From Verrucomicrobiota bacterium (lineage in GTDB: Bacteria > Verrucomicrobiota > Verrucomicrobiia > Opitutales > UBA953), in assembly GCA_014193315.1 (NCBI GenBank), contig BJHS01000010.1, positions 1 to 64,000 of the forward strand: a stretch of 64,000 bases of DNA, read 5' to 3'. The translations under genes and the position numbers were made by a program. Below, in pieces: positions 1-5,976 of this stretch (positions are counted from its first letter, which is position 1; the number at the start of each line of letters is the position of its first letter). The notes under the pieces were generated by a model. The model saw only the letters and a list, made by a program, of their open reading frames with translations. It was not told where the DNA came from and did no database searches.

Positions 1-2
1 TC

Positions 3-752
3 ATCGATAATAATATTTGCATCAACTGCGGCGTCTGTACTTCGCGTTGCCCTACTGGCGCAATCTACCTTTCTGATTCGGGGAAGATGACGGTAGCATC
101 TGGTGCGAGAAAATGCCTTCAGCCAAGCAACGGTGACAACAAATCAACCGCAACAGCATTTATGAAAGTCGCATGGAGCAAACCAATCATCAGGGATGAC
201 GACAAAATTGCGCTAACGTTCACTGCCTCATATGAAAAGGCGTCCAGCATCTCCGGATCAAGGATTCATAATCTGCTAGCCAGGAATCTCCTAATCGAGC
301 TCGGATTGAAAGCCGGGGCGAACCGAACTGGTGACGTTAATAACAGAATGGATGTGTATGTTGCCCTGGCTGATACATCAGTCGCAACAGAAGTAGAAAT
401 ATCAAGTGCACAGATCGACGCCCCAAGGTCTGTATTGGACTCGATGGCCGTTCTTCATGGGCGACACAAGATAGCCAAAAGACAGGTTGATGGTTTGATT
501 ATCGTCGGGGAGCTACCGAACTCTCGTTCGGAATTTTGGACAGTTCTAGCAGACATTGAATCTGTCCTGAAAATCAAAATTAAAGTCTTAACCACCGCTG
601 CCGCCGTAATTCTCGTCCACAACAAGGTTAAGCTATCTAAAATCCAGGACCTTGAGAGCTCCCTCTCAATACGAAAGCTATTTGAAGCGACTACGGGAAG
701 GAAATTGTGGCTGAAATCCGGAGCCTACTCAGCGTTCGAGGCCGGAAAGTAG
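3..752 (+). CDS. Partial CDS (5' end outside window): 4Fe-4S ferredoxin-motif N-terminus fused to putative restriction-endonuclease-like domain
   Basis: The frame of the 87..752 ORF stays open to the window edge and reads IDNNICINCGVCTSRCPTGAIYLSDSGK-MTVASG..., a canonical CxxCxxCxxxCP motif. The C-terminal part has NRMDVYVALADTSVATEVEIS (possible D...ExE nuclease core). It lies next to two DNA methyltransferases. Confidence 0.6.
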   Translation: MDNNICINCGVCTSRCPTGAIYLSDSGKMTVASGARKCLQPSNGDNKSTATAFMKVAWSKPIIRDDDKIALTFTASYEKASSISGSRIHNLLARNLLIELGLKAGANRTGDVNNRMDVYVALADTSVATEVEISSAQIDAPRSVLDSMAVLHGRHKIAKRQVDGLIIVGELPNSRSEFWTVLADIESVLKIKIKVLTTAAAVILVHNKVKLSKIQDLESSLSIRKLFEATTGRKLWLKSGAYSAFEAGK

Positions 753-1538
753 ATCGTCAGTTTTTCCAACAGAGTCTAACCTATCAGTCGCAATTTTTAC
801 GTACTTCGGGTTTAACTCAAATCCGACAAATGTTCTCTTTGCTGCCTTAGCGGCCACACATTCTGAACCGCTTCCAGTAAACGGGACGACAACCAAGTCT
901 CCAGGGTTAGAAAAATGCTTAATAATGCGTGTGCTTATGGACAGAGGTTTTTGCGTCGGATGATCAACCTTCTCCGCGCTAAACCTCTTGCCAGCCAGCA
1001 CAGGGAATCTCCAAACATCGCCAGCCATTCTCCCCAGCGGATTGGGCGTCCAGCTCTTTCCATTCTTCGTGACCTTGTGCTTAAGCCGTTCTACACTCTT
1101 GTAAGGCTCTCTGATATCATGATAAATATAATGATCAGTTTTGGAGAACCACAAAAGTGGCTCGTAGTGGGCAGCTAAAGTGCGCTTGTAGCCAGAAAAG
1201 CCATTTTCGTAGTTCCAGATAATCTGACGCCGGTATTTCAGGCCAATTTCATACATGTAACACTGAATCCAGCAAAGGTGGTGGTGGATTCCATACACAA
1301 ATACGCTCCCATCCGGCTTCAAAATACGGGCGGCTTCATCCAGCCATAATTTCGACCAGGGTAACCAATTATCCTTTTGCTCCAATTCCTTCCACTCACC
1401 GAAATCCTTATTTAAATTGTAGGGCGGATCAGCAACCACCAGCGAGACAGAGCCAGAGGGGATTTTCTTCATCCCCTGAACGCAATCCATGTTTACAACG
1501 CTATTAAGCCAGCCCTTAGGAAGGTTACTTGCGCTCAT
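729..1538 (-). CDS. Site-specific DNA methyltransferase, beta-type motif order (ADPPYNL early, PFTGSGSE late)
   Basis: Motif IV VVADPPYNL near the N-terminus; C-terminal HPTQKPL...GDLVVVPFTGSGSECVAAKAAKRTFVGFELNPKYV. Confidence 0.9.
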   Translation of the reverse strand: MSASNLPKGWLNSVVNMDCVQGMKKIPSGSVSLVVADPPYNLNKDFGEWKELEQKDNWLPWSKLWLDEAARILKPDGSVFVYGIHHHLCWIQCYMYEIGLKYRRQIIWNYENGFSGYKRTLAAHYEPLLWFSKTDHYIYHDIREPYKSVERLKHKVTKNGKSWTPNPLGRMAGDVWRFPVLAGKRFSAEKVDHPTQKPLSISTRIIKHFSNPGDLVVVPFTGSGSECVAAKAAKRTFVGFELNPKYVKIATDRLDSVGKTDDLLSGLER

Positions 1539-2463
1539 TTTGAAGGATCAAAATGTACTGGTGATGGATATTCGGGACGTAAGCATAAGGATACCCGTAA
1601 GGGAAAATCTTCTTATGACGCTGATAAAGGACCTTAAGCCCTCTTAGCTCCAGGTTGTACTTGGCCAGCTCGAGGGTCAAATCAGCGTGAAACATGATGA
1701 ACTTTGATTTGTCCCTAAAGTCACTGACGATAACGGCCATGTACTTCCTGGGCTTAAGAGCACGTCCACATTTTCCAAGAATAACACCCAGTTCCTCGAG
1801 GAAAACACGGTAATCGTCGATATTACCAAGGTCCTTCTTATTGTCGCTGTACTTGGTGTCCAAGTCGTGACTCTGACGTTCCTGCTTAGCCTTGTGATCA
1901 ACCTTATGCAGGATATTCCAGTAGGGAGGACTCGTGACCACGAAATCAACAGACGACTGCTGCAGATCATCAAGCGCAAGCCGAGAGTCTCCTAGGATAA
2001 CTTTTTGCTCACAACTTGACGATTGAACCTCTTTTTTAAGACGCTCCTTCGTAAGTTTTACATACTTGGGGTTAAGTTCAATCCCCACTCCGGTCCTTCC
2101 CTCAAGCGCACAAGCTTTAAGCGTGGAGCCAATTCCATTAAACGGATCGAGAACGACGTCACCAGGCTTGGAAAATAGCTTTATTAAGCGCGAAACGTCT
2201 GTGAAGGAAAATGGGGCCGGATGTTGCCGTTCAATTTGAGCATCTGGATGCCCTGCTCCTAACCCACGCTGGGTCCAAACTGTTACAGTTTCCGGAATCC
2301 ATTCACGAGCAGTTAGTGCGTTTAACTTATTCCGAGGATCAATCTTAGCCGGCGTACCCTCTGCAGGCTGAACATTGGAATCAGCGACTTTTTGAGCATT
2401 ACGCCGAGTCTTAGTTTTCGGCTCTTTTGAGCCTTCCGAGGTATTTTTAAGCAATTTTTTCAT
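1525..2463 (-). CDS. Site-specific DNA methyltransferase (SAM motif first, then TSPPYWN)
   Basis: HPAPFSFTDVSRLIKLFSKPGDVVLDPFNGIGSTLKAC...GIELNPKYVKL followed by VDFVVTSPPYWNIL; 14-nt overlap with the downstream MTase gene. Confidence 0.9.
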   Translation of the reverse strand: MKKLLKNTSEGSKEPKTKTRRNAQKVADSNVQPAEGTPAKIDPRNKLNALTAREWIPETVTVWTQRGLGAGHPDAQIERQHPAPFSFTDVSRLIKLFSKPGDVVLDPFNGIGSTLKACALEGRTGVGIELNPKYVKLTKERLKKEVQSSSCEQKVILGDSRLALDDLQQSSVDFVVTSPPYWNILHKVDHKAKQERQSHDLDTKYSDNKKDLGNIDDYRVFLEELGVILGKCGRALKPRKYMAVIVSDFRDKSKFIMFHADLTLELAKYNLELRGLKVLYQRHKKIFPYGYPYAYVPNIHHQYILILQNERK

Positions 2464-2587
2464 AAATCGATAAAGTGAACATTTGTACAGATAGCCTTGA
2501 AGCTCAAGTCATTAACAGGTGCTCATGATAAATAACAGGCTGAACCATGGGATATACTACTACTGAATCATGTCGGCCACGCTCTAA

Positions 2588-2603
2588 GGGGTCAGGCCTT
2601 TGC
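2588..2603 (+). repeat. REP-like head ggggtcaggcctttgcc (possible remnant of a REP-associated transposase end)
   Basis: Same GGGGTCAGGC head as the copies at 5862 and 9698, followed by a short GGC-cttt-GCC hairpin. Confidence 0.35.
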
Positions 2604-2677
2604 CATTAAGTAATAATCTCTAGGGCGAACAAGAGTGCCAGGCTTATGCGCGACACTAGGGCCCGGACAGGGAGCGA

Positions 2678-3045
2678 CTAAGCCTTTGGCGCCTTGGTGG
2701 TGTTGCTCGCAATCTCCCGGCGGATCTCGTCGGCGCGGCGATAGACGGCGAGGACCTGCTCGGGTGAATACTTCAGCCAAGCTTCCGACTCGTTGGCCCG
2801 CTCTTGGGTGGCGATGAACCAGGCATAAGCCTCGAATAGGTCATCCTTCGAGGCGATTCGCTTCGGAGCTTTGGCGTAGTCGCCCCATTCATAACAACCC
2901 GAGAGAACTGCAAAGTATTCCCGATGGGCCTGATCGGGTCACGCTAAATGGGGCCAGGTAAGGACTTGCGCGGGGGTGAGCGCGGCGGCGGGATTGACCT
3001 CAGTGGTGGAGCTGCAGCCGACCAGGGACAATAAAGCGAGGAGTT
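2678..3045 (-). pseudogene. Degraded lipoprotein gene
   Basis: Minus-strand reading LLALLSLVGCSSTTEVNPAAALTPAQVLTWPHLA*PDQAHREYFAVLSGCYEWGDYAKAPKRIASKDDLFEAYAWFIATQERANESEAWLKYSPEQVLAVYRRADEIRREIASNTTKAPKA*. It has one in-frame TGA and an in-frame TAA just upstream instead of a start. Confidence 0.6.
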
Positions 3046-3140
3046 AGAGCCATGGTTTCATGGACAGGGGAGATTGCTCTGCGGGTGGATGTTTGCCAGC
3101 CAAACGTTGACCCGAAGCCGTAAGGGTTTACCTCCATGTC

Positions 3141-4127
3141 ATGGGTCGCGTGCTTTCCTCGTTCCTCCTTTTAGGTCTGTTGCTGTCCGGGTGCGCGACG
3201 ACCGAGATCGACCCGCGGGTGCCGCTGCAGATCGAGCCGGTGATGAAGGTCGTGCAGACGGCGCCGGCGAGCTATGAGCTGCAACTGGCGTCGCGGACGT
3301 TCGTGCCACTGTCGGGCCAGGGCCCGAAGGTCCGGCTGGTGGCGGCAATCCACATCGCGGACCGGGCGTTTTACCAGCAGGTCCAGGGGCTGCTGGATGC
3401 GGACGCCGTGGTGCTCTACGAGGGCGTGACCACTAAGAAGGATGATTTCAAGAAGCAGGGGCCGGGGCGGCGACCCGACGCACTCTACACCAAGGTGGCC
3501 GACGCGCTGGGGTTGATCTCGCAGTACGAGGGGATCGACTACCGCCGGGAGCATTTCCACAACGCCGACCTGACGCAGGGCGAGATGCTCGCGCGCCTGC
3601 GGGGGGACACGCTGACGACCCCGAAGCCGGAGGGTCCCGACCAGGTGCTGGGGCCGCCCGCCAAGGAGGCCGAGGCGAAGTATAACCTGATGATGGAGGC
3701 GATGCAGGGCAATGGGCTCAGCGGGGTGCTGGCCGACCTCGGGCTGGCGTTCATCAAGTACAATGCGCGGCTCCGGACGACGGTGCTCCTGGGGATCATC
3801 GGGACGGACCCGGCCGGCAGTGAGAAAGAAATGGCCAAGAAGCTCGGCGGCGAATCCGGCAAACGCATCGCCAAGCTCATCCTCCAGGAGCGCAATCAAG
3901 AGGCGATCTCCGGGCTCCGGCGATTCGTGGGGCAACGCCAGACCGGCGAGACGGTGGCGCTCTTCTACGGGGCAGCGCACCTGGACGCGATCCAGGACGC
4001 GCTCATCCGCCGCTTTGGCTATGTGCCCGAGAAGACGGAGTGGCTCGTGGCGATGCACGCCGATGGCGAGGCGGCCGGGCTGACGCCAGCGCAAGCGCTG
4101 GAAGCGTTGAAGGGAGTGAGGAAGTAG
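3141..4127 (+). CDS. TraB/GumN-like family lipoprotein
   Basis: Lipobox LLLSGCATT; IHIADRAFYQQVQGLLDADAVVLYEGV resembles the TraB family N-terminal motif. Confidence 0.65.
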   Translation: MGRVLSSFLLLGLLLSGCATTEIDPRVPLQIEPVMKVVQTAPASYELQLASRTFVPLSGQGPKVRLVAAIHIADRAFYQQVQGLLDADAVVLYEGVTTKKDDFKKQGPGRRPDALYTKVADALGLISQYEGIDYRREHFHNADLTQGEMLARLRGDTLTTPKPEGPDQVLGPPAKEAEAKYNLMMEAMQGNGLSGVLADLGLAFIKYNARLRTTVLLGIIGTDPAGSEKEMAKKLGGESGKRIAKLILQERNQEAISGLRRFVGQRQTGETVALFYGAAHLDAIQDALIRRFGYVPEKTEWLVAMHADGEAAGLTPAQALEALKGVRK

Positions 4128-4128
4128 G

Positions 4129-4734
4129 GGACAGGATTAGTTGACCAGTTGACCGGCTGGCCAGTTGACCGGAGGAGAGGCAGTAGGGGAAGCAGAGCTA
4201 GCTGGCCGGCTGGCAAGTTGGCCGGGGGGTAAGGGAGGCTGAGGGAGAGACAGGTGTTAGGTAGTGGGGAGTAGGTGGTAGGTAGTGGGGATTGGGGATT
4301 GGGGAATAGGTGCTGGGAAGTGGGGGGTCTAACACCTACAGCCTAAATCCTAAGAACTATTCATGAGGTCAGGCACATCATCGCTACGCGAGATGAAGCC
4401 AGTGGAGAGTGCGGCGAGCTGGCCGGCTGGCCAGTGGGCCAGTGGACAAGGGAGAGCCAGGTGTTAGGGAATAGGTGGTAGGGAGTAGGTCTTCGGAAGT
4501 TGGGCCGAATCCACTGCGTCTCCCTACTTCCCATTTCCTAATCCCTAATTCCTAGCTCAACCCCTACCCGGCGCGCGGAGCGCGCTGAGAGACAACTAGG
4601 GCAGCACGCGGTGCTGTCCCTACCCGCGCGCTCTCCCTTTCTCTCGTCGGGCTTCGCATCTTTCTGAGCCTCTGAGCCTCCGGACCTCTCATTCCACCCC
4701 TTGCCCACGTGTCAACTGGCCAGCTTGCCAGCTG
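4129..4734. repeat. Mosaic intergenic repeat element, copy A
   Basis: gttgaccagttgaccggctggccag arms, ggtgttagggaataggtggtaggg module, REP-like hairpin, and tccactgcgtctccctacttcccatttcctaatccctaattccta module. About 250 bp are near-identical to copy D. Confidence 0.85.
4365..4400 (+). repeat. REP-like hairpin gaggtcaggcacatcatcgctacgcgagatgaagcc
   Basis: GGC/GCC, CATC/GATG and CGC/GCG paired blocks; near-identical at 5862 and 9698. Confidence 0.6.
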
Positions 4735-4736
4735 AT

Positions 4737-5678
4737 TTATTTCCAAATCCACTCGAGGGCGGAGGGGAGCGTGGCGGCGACGGCCTTGCCGTCGACGTGG
4801 CCGGCTTTCTTGCAGAAGATGTATTGGTAGGCGTAGCCTTTCTGGGCGAGGACGGCGGCCATGCGCTCGTTGGCCATGACCCAGTTGTGCAACGAGGCTT
4901 CGTCGCGGTCCCAGCCGTTGTCCTTCTCGCCGACCTGCAGCCAGAGGCGGAGCGGTTTCTTGTCGGTCTTCGCGATCAGGTGTTCGTGGTATTCCCACGC
5001 GCCGTGCGGCGTCTTGGGGTCGGTCGGGTATTGCTGGTCGACGAACGTGCCGGAGTAGCTGAGCACGCGGCGGTAGAGATCAGGGTGGTACCAGGCCATC
5101 GTGAGGGCCGCAGCCGCGCCGGAGCTGCCGCCCATCGCGGCGCGTTCGTCGGGTTTCTTGGTGAAGACGACGCCCGTCTCCTTGGTCACGCGCGGCAGGA
5201 CCTCCGCCTCGATGAACTCGGCGTACTTGCCCGACAGCGTGTCGTACTCGAGGCCGCGCTGGCTGCCCTTGCTATCACCGCCACCCGACTCGACCATCAC
5301 GGCGACCTGCACCGGGACGCGCTTAGCGGCGATGAGGTTGTCGAGCGCGGTCGCGACCCGCTTGGTGTACCACGGGCCGTCGGTGACCAGGAGCAGACGC
5401 ACCGGCTGGCCGGCGACGTATTGGGCCGGGATGTAGACCTGGACCTTGCGCTTGTAGGGGACGACCTCCCCCGGCTTGTTCTTGGCGATGCCCGGGTAGG
5501 CCGGGCTCTCGGTCGAAAGCATGGTGAACTCCTTGATCGTGCCTTTGGGCACGCCGGCCTTCGCCGTCATCTCCGTTGCCGGCGTGTAATCCGGCCCGAT
5601 GGCCGAGTCGTTCGGGCCCGAGGCGCCGAAGACCGCGACGGCAAGTGGTAGGAGGGCGAGGAAGGAGAAGCGGAGCAT
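4737..5678 (-). CDS. Secreted alpha/beta-hydrolase esterase (putative esterase/feruloyl-esterase-like family)
   Basis: Signal peptide MLRFSFLALLPLAVAVFGASG; VRLLLVTDGPWY, GGSSGAAAALTMAWYHPDLYRRVLSYSG, KAGHVDG. The start is placed at MLRF because upstream ORF sequence lies in a repeat. Confidence 0.8.
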   Translation of the reverse strand: MLRFSFLALLPLAVAVFGASGPNDSAIGPDYTPATEMTAKAGVPKGTIKEFTMLSTESPAYPGIAKNKPGEVVPYKRKVQVYIPAQYVAGQPVRLLLVTDGPWYTKRVATALDNLIAAKRVPVQVAVMVESGGGDSKGSQRGLEYDTLSGKYAEFIEAEVLPRVTKETGVVFTKKPDERAAMGGSSGAAAALTMAWYHPDLYRRVLSYSGTFVDQQYPTDPKTPHGAWEYHEHLIAKTDKKPLRLWLQVGEKDNGWDRDEASLHNWVMANERMAAVLAQKGYAYQYIFCKKAGHVDGKAVAATLPSALEWIWK

Positions 5679-5689
5679 GGGACGGGGTG

Positions 5690-5945
5690 GAAGGGGGACG
5701 GGGAGTACAGAGGACGGAATGCAGAGTACGGAGTGCAGAGGGCCGAGTCGAGGGGATGCAAAGTTGATTTGCTGATTAGTTGGCCAGAGGGCCAGAGGGG
5801 GAGCAGAGCTAGCTGGCAGGCTGGCCGGTGGGCCGGGGGGCAAGAGACGAGGCACGGCAAAGGGGTCAGGCACATCATCGCTGCGCGAGATGAAGCCAGA
5901 CCCCATGCCGGCGCGCTGCGCGCGCTCTTAACCAGACGCCAGGGG
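5690..5945. repeat. Mosaic intergenic repeat element, copy B
   Basis: agagtacggagtgcagag module (reverse complement of gcactccgtactccg in copy C), gattagttggccagagggccagaggg, REP-like hairpin. Confidence 0.75.
5862..5897 (+). repeat. REP-like hairpin ggggtcaggcacatcatcgctgcgcgagatgaagcc
   Basis: Conserved GGGGTCAGGC head plus bulged palindrome GGC.CATC.CGC/GCG.GATG.GCC. Confidence 0.65.
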
Positions 5946-5976
5946 GTCAACGACCCGCTGGCGAGCGGGACGATAT

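Noticed and set aside
4240-4320. Telomere-like ttaggg/gtaggg runs
   Set aside because: Irregular spacing, and complementary blocks (cctaatccct) lie downstream; explained as arms of the mosaic hairpin element, not telomeric repeats.
4129-4734. CRISPR array
   Set aside because: Repeats are not regularly spaced, vary in length and have no unique spacers; no cas genes in the window.
5679-5906. N-terminal extension of the esterase ORF
   Set aside because: Lies in repeat copy B; a signal peptide begins at MLRF (5678).
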